Of a stretch of DNA of 64,000 nt, positions 9,004-17,864 are shown piece after piece. Source of the stretch: Novosphingobium sediminis. Its GTDB lineage: Bacteria > Pseudomonadota > Alphaproteobacteria > Sphingomonadales > Sphingomonadaceae. The notes below the pieces were generated by a model. That model worked only from the letters and a program-made list of their open reading frames with translations. It did not search any database and was not told the origin of the DNA. The position numbers and the translations under genes are program-made. Where the stretch lies: contig NZ_BJYR01000001.1 of assembly GCF_007991615.1 (NCBI RefSeq), positions 124,001-188,000 on the forward strand, written 5' to 3'. How positions within the stretch are numbered: position 1 is the first letter of the stretch; each line of letters opens with the position of its first letter.

Positions 9004-10390
9004 CCTGACTCAAGTCCTCGATGTCGCCGCGATGCGCGCTGCCGAAGCGGCGCTCATTGTGGGCGGCACACCTGCGCAGGAATTGATGGAAACGGCGGGC
9101 CGCGCGCTCGGCGAATGGGCGCGGCGGCTTGGGGCAGGGCGCCCCGTCACCGTGCTCTGCGGCCCCGGCAACAACGGCGGCGATGGCTACGTCGCGGCGC
9201 GGCACCTCTCCGAGCATGGTGTCCCGGTCACGGTGATCGCCGCGCGCGCGCCGACCACGCCCGAGGCCATGACGGCAAGAGCGCTCTACGCAGGAGCGGT
9301 GCAGGAGCCGGAGGTGATGGCGTCCGGCGGCGTCTTGCTCGATTGCCTGTTCGGCAGTGGTCTCTCGCGGCCTTTGCCGGATGACCTGTTCGCCCTTCTT
9401 ACCGGGCTTGCCGATCGGCACGCCTTGCGCATCGCTGCCGATCTTCCCAGCGGGATCGAGGCAAATTCCGGCGCGGTGCTCAATCCCGGCCTGCCGATGT
9501 TTGACGTAACCGTGGCGCTAGGCGCATGGAAGCACGCGCACTACGCTATGCCTGCCGCGCCGCTCATGGGCGCGCTCAGGCTTGTTGATATTGGCGTGCA
9601 AGCAGTGCCGGGCGCTGCGCGTATCCTTGCAAAGCCGCGGATCGCGTCGCCTGCGGCCGATGCCCACAAATACCGGCGCGGCCTTCTCGCCGTGTTGGCG
9701 GGGGCAATGCCCGGAGCCGCATTGCTCTCAGCCGAAGCTGCCCAGCGCGCTGGTGCGGGCTACGTCAAGCTTCTGGCCTCCACGCGACCAGAAGGCGTTG
9801 CGCCGTCGCTGGTCTGTGACGTCACGGATCTTGCTGCGCTGGCTGACCCGCGCGTAGCCGCGATCCTCGTTGGTCCCGGCCTTGGCCGCAGTACCGAAGC
9901 GGTTGGCCGTCTTAACGCTGCGCTCGTCGCAGATCGTCCGGTCGTGATCGACGCCGATGCGCTCACCCTCCTTAAACCCGAAAGCCCCGGCACTGCGCCG
10001 CGCGTGCTGACACCGCACCAAGGCGAGATGGCTGCGCTCGAAGCGGCCTTCGGTCTGTCTGCTATCGGCCCCCGCCGTGCCCGTGCGTTGGCGTTGGCAG
10101 TCGCCGCGCGGGCAGTTGTCCTCCTCAAAGGGCCAGATAGCCTGATCGCTTCGCCTGACGGTTACGTAACGATTGGCCCGCGCGCCTCGACATGGCTGTC
10201 CGTTGCCGGCAGCGGCGATGTGCTCGCTGGTATGATCGCTAGCCGCCTTGCCGTCCACGGCGACGCACATCGCGCCGCGCAGGAGGGCCTGTGGCTACAC
10301 GGGGAGGCCGCGCGGCGGTGCGGTCCTGCCTTTACTGCCGGAGACCTTGCGGCCGCGACGGGTTATGCCCTAAGCGCCGCGCTCTTATGA
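8993..10390 (+). CDS. nnr: Bifunctional NAD(P)HX epimerase / dehydratase
   Basis: 465 residues with two domains. The N-terminal YjeF_N epimerase domain (about 1-205) shows [19 protein letters not shown] and [11 protein letters not shown]. The C-terminal kinase-like ADP/ATP-dependent dehydratase domain (about 215-465) shows [18 protein letters not shown] and [14 protein letters not shown]. The enzyme repairs hydrated NADH and NADPH. It starts inside the end of ilvD and its stop overlaps the next gene as ATGA, so ilvD, this gene and the RNA methyltransferase are probably one transcript. Confidence 0.95.
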   Translation: MPADLTQVLDVAAMRAAEAALIVGGTPAQELMETAGRALGEWARRLGAGRPVTVLCGPGNNGGDGYVAARHLSEHGVPVTVIAARAPTTPEAMTARALYAGAVQEPEVMASGGVLLDCLFGSGLSRPLPDDLFALLTGLADRHALRIAADLPSGIEANSGAVLNPGLPMFDVTVALGAWKHAHYAMPAAPLMGALRLVDIGVQAVPGAARILAKPRIASPAADAHKYRRGLLAVLAGAMPGAALLSAEAAQRAGAGYVKLLASTRPEGVAPSLVCDVTDLAALADPRVAAILVGPGLGRSTEAVGRLNAALVADRPVVIDADALTLLKPESPGTAPRVLTPHQGEMAALEAAFGLSAIGPRRARALALAVAARAVVLLKGPDSLIASPDGYVTIGPRASTWLSVAGSGDVLAGMIASRLAVHGDAHRAAQEGLWLHGEAARRCGPAFTAGDLAAATGYALSAALL

Positions 10391-11592
10391 GCAATCCCGG
10401 TCTAATCATTCGCGTCGCCGCCAAGGGCGAAGGGCAGACCGCTGATGGTCGCTACGTAAAGCTTGCTGCGCCGGGTGATGTGCTTGAAGCGGACGGCACG
10501 CTGACACCGGGGCCTGACCATGCCGCGCCCACATGCCGCCACTTTCCGGCTTGCGGTGGCTGCCAGCTCCAGCATCTTTCCGAAGGCGCGCTGGCTGCCT
10601 ACGTCGCCGGCCGTGTCGAAGGCGCGGCGCGGGGGCAGGGGCTCGATCCCGGTGAAGTATCGCCGCCGCACCTCTCGCCCGCCCAGACCCGCCGCCGCGC
10701 CACGCTGCATGCGCAGGCCATCGGCAAGCGCGTCGTACTGGGGTTCCGCGAGGGCGGTTCGCACAAGATCGTCGATCTCAGGGAATGCCCGGTCCTCGCA
10801 CCCGAACTTGCGGCGCTGGTAGCGCCAATTCGCAGTCTGCTTGAAGCGCGCGGCAGCCGCAGCCTTGCTGCGGATATCGCGCTGACCATGGCCGATCAGG
10901 GGCCGACCGTCGATCTTGCCGGTATCACCATGGAAGGCCTCGCCCAGACCGAAGCCTTGCTCGATTTCGCCCGGGACAACCGGATTTCCCGCCTGACCCT
11001 TAATCAGGGCGATGGACCAGAAACTGTGTGGGAGCCCGATCCCGTAACGGTAACGCTTGGCGGTGTGCCGGTTGGGCTCCCGCCCGGAGCCTTCCTGCAG
11101 GCCACTCGCGATGGCGAGGATGCTTTGATCGCTGCTGCGCGCGATTGGTTGGCAGGCGCGTCCACGGTGGCGGACCTGTTCTCCGGCCTCGGCACTTTCG
11201 CCTTCGCGCTGGCACGGCCGGGCACCAAGGTTCTTGCCGTCGAGGCCGCACGCGATGCGCACCTTGCCTGCCAGGCTGCCGCGCGAATGCACGGGCGTCC
11301 CGTCCATTCGCTCCACCGCGACCTGTTCCGCAATCCGCTGCAGAAGGCAGAGCTTGATCGCTTTGCCGCCGTCCTGCTCGATCCGCCTCGTGCCGGCGCG
11401 CGCGAGCAGGTCTTGCAACTCGCGCAGTCGGTCGTCCCGCGCGTGGTCTATATCAGTTGCAACCCTGCCAGTTGGGCCAAGGATGCCGCGACCTTGATCG
11501 AAAGCGGCTACAGGCTCGCCGGGCTCGTGCCGGTGGGCCAGTTCCGCTGGTCCACACACGTCGAGTTGGCGAGCCTGTTCGTCAGGCCGTGA
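10387..11592 (+). CDS. rlmD: RlmD-type 23S rRNA m5U methyltransferase
   Basis: 401 residues starting at the ATGA overlap with the preceding gene. The cysteine set for a 4Fe-4S cluster is visible as CRHFPACGGCQLQHL plus a later ECPVL. The SAM-binding part has DLFSGLGTFAFALA and LDPPRAGA, and the catalytic cysteine is in YISCNPASWAKD. This is the RumA/RlmD class that makes 5-methyluridine in RNA. Whether the target is U1939 of 23S rRNA or another uridine cannot be told from sequence. Its 3' end overlaps the convergent MAPEG gene by 11 bases. Confidence 0.9.
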   Translation: MSNPGLIIRVAAKGEGQTADGRYVKLAAPGDVLEADGTLTPGPDHAAPTCRHFPACGGCQLQHLSEGALAAYVAGRVEGAARGQGLDPGEVSPPHLSPAQTRRRATLHAQAIGKRVVLGFREGGSHKIVDLRECPVLAPELAALVAPIRSLLEARGSRSLAADIALTMADQGPTVDLAGITMEGLAQTEALLDFARDNRISRLTLNQGDGPETVWEPDPVTVTLGGVPVGLPPGAFLQATRDGEDALIAAARDWLAGASTVADLFSGLGTFAFALARPGTKVLAVEAARDAHLACQAAARMHGRPVHSLHRDLFRNPLQKAELDRFAAVLLDPPRAGAREQVLQLAQSVVPRVVYISCNPASWAKDAATLIESGYRLAGLVPVGQFRWSTHVELASLFVRP

Positions 11593-12022
11593 ACACCGCC
11601 ATCGCGGCGTGGAGCACCAGCGCCATCAGCGCCACGCTGGAAAGTGCAAACAAGGCAAAGCGCGGCGCGACCTTGTTGACGGTCGACTGGAAGATCGAGT
11701 GCACCACGCGCAGGGCGACATAGGCCCACGCGATCATCGAGTTCACGCCATCACCCTGGCCAATGATCGCCAGCACAATCGCAACCGCATAGAATACCGT
11801 AGGTGCTTCATGCAGGTGGTTGTAGTTATGCGCTTTCCACTGGATATGCGGCGCAATCAAACCTTCAAGCTTTGCGCCTGTCCAGCCAACATCGGCCTTG
11901 GGATCATCGGACTTTGGCAGCGCGGTGATCGCAGGAATGCGGGTTGCATACATCCAAACCCACATCACCATCGTCCACGCAGCCAGTGCCACCACCGGCT
12001 TCAGAATCTCCATTCCCGTCAT
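11582..12022 (-). CDS. MAPEG family membrane protein (copy 1)
   Basis: 146 residues with about four hydrophobic segments and the MAPEG-like core KAHNYNHLHEAPTVFYAVA, followed by AYVALRVVHSIFQ. MAPEG proteins are small membrane enzymes, often glutathione-dependent; most bacterial members have no known substrate. The ATG at 12022 has GGAGGGG about 7 bases upstream. The paralogue at 12048-12476 lies just upstream in the same direction. Confidence 0.85.
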   Translation of the reverse strand: MTGMEILKPVVALAAWTMVMWVWMYATRIPAITALPKSDDPKADVGWTGAKLEGLIAPHIQWKAHNYNHLHEAPTVFYAVAIVLAIIGQGDGVNSMIAWAYVALRVVHSIFQSTVNKVAPRFALFALSSVALMALVLHAAMAVFTA

Positions 12023-12047
12023 TGCGGTCCCCTCCGTTTCTTGTCGT

Positions 12048-12476
12048 TCAAGGCAAAAGCGTGTTCACTGCGGCGCGGACCGCGAGGGCGAACAGAAGCG
12101 CGCTCGAGGTCATGAAAAGTGTGAAGCGCACCGGGATCGTGTTGACCAATGCTTGCCACAGCGAGTGAGCGACCCGCACGGCGACATAACCCCAGGCCAG
12201 CAGCACATCGATCCGCGTCGCACCCGTCATCGCAAGGATCATGCACACCGCATAGAACAGCGTCGGCTGCTCATGCAGGTGGGTATAGTTGTGCGACTTC
12301 CAGCTGATCTGCGCGGGGATGATGCTCTCGAGTTCCTGACCCCGACCCCCCGCTGCAACTTTACCGAGCCCGCCAAGGCGGCGCAGCGCCGGCAATCTCG
12401 TCCGGCCGAGCCAGACCAGCATTACCAACGTCCAGAGGACCAGCGCGGTAGCCGGTGCGAGCATCTCTTTTTGCAT
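12048..12476 (-). CDS. MAPEG family membrane protein (copy 2)
   Basis: 142 residues from the ATG at 12476 (AGGA about 10 bases upstream); an earlier in-frame start at 12503 is less likely. The core SHNYTHLHEQPTLFYAVC and the following GYVAVRVAHSLWQ line up directly with the copy at 11582-12022, as does the C-terminal VRFTLFMTSS against PRFALFALSS. The two genes are therefore a tandem duplication that has diverged. Four membrane segments are likely. Function is unknown beyond the family. Confidence 0.83.
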   Translation of the reverse strand: MQKEMLAPATALVLWTLVMLVWLGRTRLPALRRLGGLGKVAAGGRGQELESIIPAQISWKSHNYTHLHEQPTLFYAVCMILAMTGATRIDVLLAWGYVAVRVAHSLWQALVNTIPVRFTLFMTSSALLFALAVRAAVNTLLP

Positions 12477-12547
12477 TATCGTAAAATTCCTGCTGCCCCC
12501 CACGCAGAGGAGTGGACAGCACTGGAACTATTGTCAAATGCAACCGA

Positions 12548-13564
12548 TCAGGCGTCCGCAATCACCTTGGCAAAGGCGGCCGGATCAACGTTCCCGCCCG
12601 AAAGGATCACCGCAGTCCGCCCGTCGGCCGGCACTTTGCCAGCGAGGACGGCGGCCAGCGCCGCGGCGCCGCCCGGCTCGACCACCAGGCGCAATTTGCG
12701 GAAGGCATAGATCTGCGCCGCGCGGACCTCGGCCTCGCTGACAGCGACGCCCTTCATGCCGTGTGACGTCATCACTGCGAAGTTGATCGGATAGGTCGCC
12801 ATGGTCTGCAGCGCATCGCAAGCTGTTGGTGGCGGAGCGGCGCCCACGTCGACGATGGCACCGCCTGCCAGACTGCGGGTGACGTCATCCCATCCTTCGG
12901 GTTCCACCGGCACGATTTCCGCGCCCGGACAGGCGAGTGCAAGGCCCGAGGCCAGCCCGCCGCCGCCGCAGGGGGAAACGATCCGCGTTGGCGCGCCGCC
13001 GGCAAAGCATTCCATCTGGCTGGCCAGTTCGATGCCCGTACTGCCTTGCCCCTCGATCACCCAAGGATCGCCATAGGCATGTACCAGCAGGCTGCCCTTG
13101 GCCGCGCAAATCTCTGCCGCGATGGCATCGCGTGATTGGGTCAGCCGCTCGTAGAGCACGACTTCGGCCCCCAACCGCTTCGTCTCCGAAAGCTTCACCT
13201 GCGGCGCATCCGACGGCATCACGATCGTCGCTGCAATTCCCAGCCGCCGTGCCGCCCAGGCGACACCCTGCGCATGGTTTCCGCTGGAAACCGCGACCAC
13301 GCCGCGTGCGCGCTCTTCCTCGGTCAGGTCGGTCAGGCGGTGCCACGCCCCGCGGATCTTGAAGGCGCCCATCGGTTGCAGGCATTCGGCCTTGCACCAC
13401 ACCACGCCGCCATCCGGCAATTCGAGCGCCAGCAGCGGCGTGTGCGGCAGCAATGCGCTCATCTTGGCCGCCGCGCGCAGCACGCCTTCGCGTGTCGGTT
13501 CGCGGAGCGGAGGGGCGGGGGCAAATTGGGGGGCAGAGCCCATAATCTCACTTGGGTTTGTCAT
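12548..13564 (-). CDS. PLP-dependent threonine/serine dehydratase
   Basis: 338 residues of fold-type II PLP enzyme. The Schiff-base lysine is K69 in MGAFKIRGA. The asparagine loop is SSGNHAQGVA and the phosphate-binding loop is CGGGGLASG. The C-terminal SGGNVDP is typical of threonine dehydratase/serine racemase proteins without a regulatory ACT domain. It would deaminate threonine or serine, or act on a related hydroxy-amino acid; the exact substrate is open. It is the first gene of a minus-strand group with the two MAPEG genes downstream. Confidence 0.87.
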   Translation of the reverse strand: MTNPSEIMGSAPQFAPAPPLREPTREGVLRAAAKMSALLPHTPLLALELPDGGVVWCKAECLQPMGAFKIRGAWHRLTDLTEEERARGVVAVSSGNHAQGVAWAARRLGIAATIVMPSDAPQVKLSETKRLGAEVVLYERLTQSRDAIAAEICAAKGSLLVHAYGDPWVIEGQGSTGIELASQMECFAGGAPTRIVSPCGGGGLASGLALACPGAEIVPVEPEGWDDVTRSLAGGAIVDVGAAPPPTACDALQTMATYPINFAVMTSHGMKGVAVSEAEVRAAQIYAFRKLRLVVEPGGAAALAAVLAGKVPADGRTAVILSGGNVDPAAFAKVIADA

Positions 13565-13634
13565 GCGGTTCCCTTAAAGGCGCGAACCTTGATGTGCCAG
13601 CCGTTGCTGTGCCGATCCGGTTTGGAGTTTCCCT

Positions 13635-14840
13635 ATGGCCAAGGTCCTTGTCATCGGCGCAGGCGGCGTCGGCTCGGTTGCCGTTCACAAGATGGCGATG
13701 AACCCCGATATCTTCAGCGAAGTCGTGCTCGCAAGCCGCACGCTTGCGAAGTGCGATGCGATTGCCGCGTCGGTGAAACAGCGCACCGGCCGCGATGTCG
13801 CGACCTACCAGCTCGATGCCGATGACGTCGCCGCGACGACTGCGCTGCTGAACGAGCTCAAGCCCGCGCTCGTCGTCAACCTTGCGCTGCCCTATCAGGA
13901 CCTCAACATCATGGAGGCCTGCCTCGCCGCCGGGGTCAACTACATGGACACCGCGAACTACGAGCCGATCGACGAGGCCAAGTTCGAATACAAGTGGCAG
14001 TGGGCCTATCAGGAGCGCTTCAAGGAAGCTGGTCTCACCGCGCTGCTCGGTTCGGGCTTTGATCCGGGCGTGACGAGCGTGTTCGCTACCTGGCTCAAGA
14101 AGCACAAGCTGGACTCCATCCGCACGCTCGATATCCTCGACTGCAACGGCGGTGACCATGGCCAGCCCTTCGCGACCAACTTCAACCCGGAAATCAACAT
14201 CCGCGAAGTGACCGCGCCGGCGCGGCGCTGGGAGAAGGGCGAATGGGTGGAAACGCCTGCGCTCACCATCAAGCAGACCTTCGATTTCGAAGCCGTCGGC
14301 CCCAAGAACATGTACCTGATGTACCACGAGGAAATTGAAAGCCTCGCGCATCACCTGCCCGAGATCGAGCGCATCCGCTTCTGGATGACCTTCGGCGATG
14401 CCTATATCACGCACCTTACCGTACTGCAGAACGTCGGCATGACGCGGATCGATCCGGTGATCTACGAGGGCAAGGAGATCGTGCCGCTGCAGTTCCTCAA
14501 GGCGGTGCTACCCGAACCTGCCAGCCTCGGTGCGCTGACCAAGGGCAAGACGAACATCGGCGATATCGCGACGGGCCTGAAGGACGGGGTCGAAAAGACC
14601 TTCTACATCTACAACATCTGCGATCACGAAGAGGCCTATGCCGAAACCGGCAATCAGGCGATCAGCTACACCACCGGAGTTCCGGCGATGATCGGTGCGG
14701 CCATGCTGGTCACGGGCACCTGGGGCGGTGCGGGCGTGTTCAACATCGAACAGTTCAACCCCGATCCCTACATGGACATGCTGAACAAGCATGGCCTGCC
14801 GTGGCAGGTGAAGGAACTGGAAGGTCCGCTGGAGTTCTGA
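13635..14840 (+). CDS. Carboxynorspermidine/carboxyspermidine synthase (saccharopine-dehydrogenase family)
   Basis: 401 residues with an N-terminal nucleotide-binding motif (VIGAGGVGSVA, residues 6-16) and the family segments LLGSGFDPGVTSVF and CNGGDHGQPF. This is the CANSDH/CASDH group, which couples a diamine to aspartate semialdehyde with NADPH to give a carboxy-polyamine. The decarboxylase partner is at 15210 and ornithine decarboxylase at 17865, so the context supports a polyamine role. Whether the amine is putrescine or diaminopropane cannot be read from sequence. Confidence 0.9.
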   Translation: MAKVLVIGAGGVGSVAVHKMAMNPDIFSEVVLASRTLAKCDAIAASVKQRTGRDVATYQLDADDVAATTALLNELKPALVVNLALPYQDLNIMEACLAAGVNYMDTANYEPIDEAKFEYKWQWAYQERFKEAGLTALLGSGFDPGVTSVFATWLKKHKLDSIRTLDILDCNGGDHGQPFATNFNPEINIREVTAPARRWEKGEWVETPALTIKQTFDFEAVGPKNMYLMYHEEIESLAHHLPEIERIRFWMTFGDAYITHLTVLQNVGMTRIDPVIYEGKEIVPLQFLKAVLPEPASLGALTKGKTNIGDIATGLKDGVEKTFYIYNICDHEEAYAETGNQAISYTTGVPAMIGAAMLVTGTWGGAGVFNIEQFNPDPYMDMLNKHGLPWQVKELEGPLEF

Positions 14841-14842
14841 AC

Positions 14843-15196
14843 ATGTGGCCGACCTCGCTCTGGCTGCCGCCGGTGCTTCTGGTCGGCTCCAATATCGTCA
14901 TGAACGTCGCCTGGTACGCGCACCTCAAGGCGCCGCACCGGGCGCTGTGGACCGCGGTGATCTCAAGCTGGGCGCTGGCGCTGTTGGAATACATGCTGGC
15001 GGTGCCGGCCAACCGGATCGGCGCACAGCGCTATTCGCTGGCGCAGCTCAAGACCATGCAGGAGGCGATCACCCTCGTTACCTTCGTGGGTGTCGCCTAT
15101 GTCCTGTTCGGCGTGCGGCCTAACTGGTCGCAGGCCGCAGGCTTTGTGTTGATCGTGGCCGGCGCAGCGCTCGTTTTCCGCTCGCCGCTGGGTTGA
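14843..15196 (+). CDS. DUF486 (DMT-like) small membrane protein
   Basis: 117 residues from the ATG at 14843, two bases after the preceding stop. Four hydrophobic stretches cover most of the length, and the family features MNVAWYAHLK, YMLAVPANRIG and QLKTMQEAITL identify DUF486, a group related to drug/metabolite transporters. It sits between the two carboxy-polyamine genes on the same strand, so it is probably co-transcribed with them. A polyamine-transport role is only an inference from position. Confidence 0.8.
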   Translation: MWPTSLWLPPVLLVGSNIVMNVAWYAHLKAPHRALWTAVISSWALALLEYMLAVPANRIGAQRYSLAQLKTMQEAITLVTFVGVAYVLFGVRPNWSQAAGFVLIVAGAALVFRSPLG

Positions 15197-15209
15197 AGGA
15201 ACAGGACCG

Positions 15210-16421
15210 ATGGAAACCAGAGCCGGTGATCCGGGCGCCTTTGCGCATTTCGACCTGTCGCGTGTCGACAGCCCCGCCTTCGTGGTTGATGCCGCGCGCC
15301 TCAGGCAGAATCTGAGCATTCTTGCCGATGTGCGTGATCGGGCAGGGATCAAGGTGCTCGCAGCGCTCAAGGCGTTCTCGATGTGGCGCGTCGCGCCGCT
15401 GATCGGGGAGTACCTCGACGGCGTCTGCACGTCAGGCTTGTGGGAAGCGCGGCTTGCCGCCGATCACTATGCGGGCGAGATCGCGACTTATTGCGCGGCC
15501 TACAAGGCGGAGGACCTGGCCGAGATCCTCCAGCATTCGGATCACGTGATCTTCAATTCGCCCGGCCAACACGCGCGGTTTGCTGAGCAAATCGCCGCCG
15601 CCCGCGCGGCGGGTGAGCCGTTCGATATTGGCCTCAGGATCAATCCCTTGCACGCCGAAGGTGAAGTGCCGCGCTATGATCCCTGCGCGCCGCACTCGCG
15701 CCTCGGTTTCCCGGTCGATCAGCTTGAGACCAAGCATCTCGAAGGTGTGTCGGGGCTGCACTTCCACACGCTGTGCGAGCAGGATTTCGAGCCGCTGCTG
15801 CGCACGTGGGAAGCGCTCAAGCCGCGCATCGCGCCGTTCTTCGGCCAGCTCAAGTGGCTCAATTTCGGCGGCGGCCATCACATCACCCGCGCCGATTACC
15901 AGCGCGAGGACCTCATAGCGTTTCTGAAGTCCGTGCGCGAAGAAACCGGCTGTGAAATCTATCTCGAACCCGGCGAGGCCGTTGCGCTCGATGCGGGCAT
16001 TCTTGTCGGCACGGTGCTCGATACGCACTGGAACGGGATGCAGCTCGGCATCACGGACATTTCCGCCACTTGCCACATGCCCGATGTGATCGAGGCGCCC
16101 TATCGTCCGGCGATGCTCGGCGAACTGCCGCTGGATGAATATGAGGACGGCGGCCAGGAGTCCGGGGAGGGCGATGCCCCGGTTCGTCTCGGCGGCCCGT
16201 CCTGCCTCGCCGGTGACGTTATCGGCGATTACCGCAAGCCCGGGCTCTCCGAACCCGGCACGCGCTTTGCCTTCCTTGATCAGGCGCACTACTCGATGGT
16301 CAAGACGACGACCTTCAACGGCGTGCCGCTGCCCTCGATCTGGCTGTGGGATAGCGAGACCGACAGCCTCGAATGCGTGAAGCGTTTTTCGTGGGAGGCC
16401 TTCCGCGACCGCGTTTCCTGA
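15210..16421 (+). CDS. nspC: Carboxynorspermidine/carboxyspermidine decarboxylase
   Basis: 403 residues of fold-type III (alanine racemase-like) PLP decarboxylase. The PLP lysine is K54 in LAALKAFSMW. Other features are GLHFHTLCEQ, LNFGGGHHITR, YLEPGEAVAL and the C-terminal GPSCLAGDVIGDY with the active-site cysteine. It removes the carboxylate from the product of the synthase at 13635 to give the free triamine. The ATG is 13 bases after the DUF486 gene. A hairpin follows the stop and extends into the leader of the next gene. Confidence 0.92.
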   Translation: METRAGDPGAFAHFDLSRVDSPAFVVDAARLRQNLSILADVRDRAGIKVLAALKAFSMWRVAPLIGEYLDGVCTSGLWEARLAADHYAGEIATYCAAYKAEDLAEILQHSDHVIFNSPGQHARFAEQIAAARAAGEPFDIGLRINPLHAEGEVPRYDPCAPHSRLGFPVDQLETKHLEGVSGLHFHTLCEQDFEPLLRTWEALKPRIAPFFGQLKWLNFGGGHHITRADYQREDLIAFLKSVREETGCEIYLEPGEAVALDAGILVGTVLDTHWNGMQLGITDISATCHMPDVIEAPYRPAMLGELPLDEYEDGGQESGEGDAPVRLGGPSCLAGDVIGDYRKPGLSEPGTRFAFLDQAHYSMVKTTTFNGVPLPSIWLWDSETDSLECVKRFSWEAFRDRVS

Positions 16422-16427
16422 GGCAAG

Positions 16428-16458
16428 CTCTCCGCCAGAACAACAAACTGGCGGAGAG
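16428..16458 (+). promoter_or_regulatory. Hairpin sequestering the Shine-Dalgarno sequence of the serine hydrolase gene
   Basis: CTCTCCGCCAG (16428-16438) and CTGGCGGAGAG (16448-16458) form a perfect 11-bp stem with the loop AACAACAAA. The right arm contains the GGAG that serves the ATG at 16464. No U-tract follows, so this is more likely a translational control hairpin than a terminator. Confidence 0.65.
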
Positions 16459-16463
16459 TGCGA

Positions 16464-17690
16464 ATGGCAGGCGAGGTTCTCGATGGCGTGACGAGCGACC
16501 CGGTGCGGCTGGGCTGGATGGCCGGTGCACCGCCGCTGCCGGAGAAGCGCATCCTTGGCGCCCGCGCGGACCATATGCGCTTTCCGATGATCCGCTGGTC
16601 CTATTCGAACATGCGCAGCTTCTGCCCGACCGTGCGCGTGGCAGCGAATGGGGATGGGACGCCGTTCCCGCGCGCGCTGCGCAGTGATCTGGGCGGAGTG
16701 CGCTTCACCCCGCTCGGGGCAGACAGCGAGACGACCGTGGAGGACTCGCTGCTTTCCGCCTTCACTGATGGCATCCTCGTGCTCCACAGGGGCGAAGTCG
16801 TGTACGAGCGCTGGTTCGGCGTCACGGGCCCCGAAACCCGCCACATTGCCTTCTCGGTGACCAAGAGCTTTGTTGGCACGCTGGTGCAGATGCTGGTCGG
16901 GGAAGGCCGAATCGACCTTGCTGTGCCGGTCACCAGCGTGATCCCCGAACTGGATGGCAGCGGCTTTGGCAGCGCCACGATCGGGCAAGTCCTCCACATG
17001 ACGAGCGCGCTCGATTTTTCGGAGGAGTATGGCAATCCGAACTCGGGCATCGGTGCCTACAGCGCGGCGCTCGGCCTTACGCCGCGCCCGGCGAGCTATA
17101 CCGGCCCGCACAACCTGTGGGACTATCTGACCACGGTCCCCGGCGCGGGCACGCATGGCGAGCAGTTCGTCTACCGCACACCCAACACCGATGTGCTGGC
17201 CTGGATCATCACGCGCGTCACTGGCCAGCCGTTCGCAGAGGTGTTGTCAGAGCGACTGTGGCAACCGCTCGGCATGCTCGGAGATGCCGATCTGATCGTT
17301 GACGAGATCGGCTCGCCCTTTGCTGGTGGGGGCCTTAACTTGCGGCTCGAGGATCTCGCTCGTTTTGGCGAGGCGCTGCGGCTTGGCGGGCTCGGCGTGA
17401 TCCCCGCCTCCGATGTCGAGCGCATCCGGCAGGGCGGCGAACCGGAGCGTTTCAACAAGCAGGGCTATCCGCTGCTTGGTGGGTGGAGTTATGGCAGCCA
17501 GTGGTGGCACGCGCATGACAATCATGGCTGCTTCAGTGCGCGCGGCATCCACGGGCAGACCTTGTGGATCGACCCTGTGGCGGAAATGGTCGTTGCGCGA
17601 TTCGCCTCTCATCCCACGGCCGCCAACGGAGCGAACGATCCGCATTCGCTTCCGGCGTGGCGCGCATTGGCAGAAGCCCTGATGGCATAG
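16464..17690 (+). CDS. Beta-lactamase-family serine hydrolase
   Basis: 408 residues with the serine-active fold of class C beta-lactamases and esterases. The SxxK motif is S131-VT-K134 (AFSVTKSF), the second motif region is FVYRTPNTDVLAW, and the C-terminal HGQTLWIDP occupies the usual third-motif area. There is no obvious signal peptide, so it is probably cytoplasmic. The ATG at 16464 is preferred over the GTG at 16458 because GGAG lies 7 bases upstream. It sits between carboxynorspermidine decarboxylase and ornithine decarboxylase. An amidase or esterase role linked to polyamines is possible but not shown. Confidence 0.85.
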   Translation: MAGEVLDGVTSDPVRLGWMAGAPPLPEKRILGARADHMRFPMIRWSYSNMRSFCPTVRVAANGDGTPFPRALRSDLGGVRFTPLGADSETTVEDSLLSAFTDGILVLHRGEVVYERWFGVTGPETRHIAFSVTKSFVGTLVQMLVGEGRIDLAVPVTSVIPELDGSGFGSATIGQVLHMTSALDFSEEYGNPNSGIGAYSAALGLTPRPASYTGPHNLWDYLTTVPGAGTHGEQFVYRTPNTDVLAWIITRVTGQPFAEVLSERLWQPLGMLGDADLIVDEIGSPFAGGGLNLRLEDLARFGEALRLGGLGVIPASDVERIRQGGEPERFNKQGYPLLGGWSYGSQWWHAHDNHGCFSARGIHGQTLWIDPVAEMVVARFASHPTAANGANDPHSLPAWRALAEALMA

Positions 17691-17696
17691 GCATTT

Positions 17697-17757
17697 TGGG
17701 CACCTCGGCCCAAATGTGTTTCATGTTTGTGACATCCACATGAGGTGCCCATTTTTT
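17697..17757 (+). terminator. Rho-independent terminator after the serine hydrolase gene
   Basis: TGGGCACCTC (17697-17706) pairs with GAGGTGCCCA (17742-17751), followed directly by six T (17752-17757). The stem continues inwards with ATGTG/CACAT and ATGT/ACAT after a one-sided bulge. It begins 6 bases after the stop codon and separates this gene from the ornithine decarboxylase leader. Confidence 0.8.
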
Positions 17758-17770
17758 CACTTGATGTTCA

Positions 17771-17864
17771 GGGCGGGGGGGCTATTTACCCCCTCGCTGC
17801 CCCATGGGGACTTCCAAACCGCAAGGCAGCTTTGTCGCAATTTTCCGTTTGGGGGTCCCTTGAG
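17771..17864 (+). ncRNA. speF-type structured leader RNA of ornithine decarboxylase
   Basis: Three pairings are visible. Hairpin 1 is GGGGG (within 17775-17781) with CCCCC (17789-17793). Stem 2 is GCTGCC (17796-17801) with GGCAGC (17825-17830). Stem 3 pairs 17807-17819 (GGGACTTCCAAAC) with 17847-17859 (GTTTGGGGGTCCC), 13 pairs including two G-U. Stems 2 and 3 interleave as an H-type pseudoknot, and the right arm of stem 3 contains the GGGGG Shine-Dalgarno sequence of the decarboxylase. A speF leader motif upstream of ornithine decarboxylase genes is known in alphaproteobacteria; identity with it is from memory. Confidence 0.7.

Noticed and set aside
17745..17864. ATG-initiated N-terminal extension of ornithine decarboxylase
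   Set aside because: It would translate the terminator and structured leader, and the extra residues match no decarboxylase; the TTG at 17865 fits the family start.
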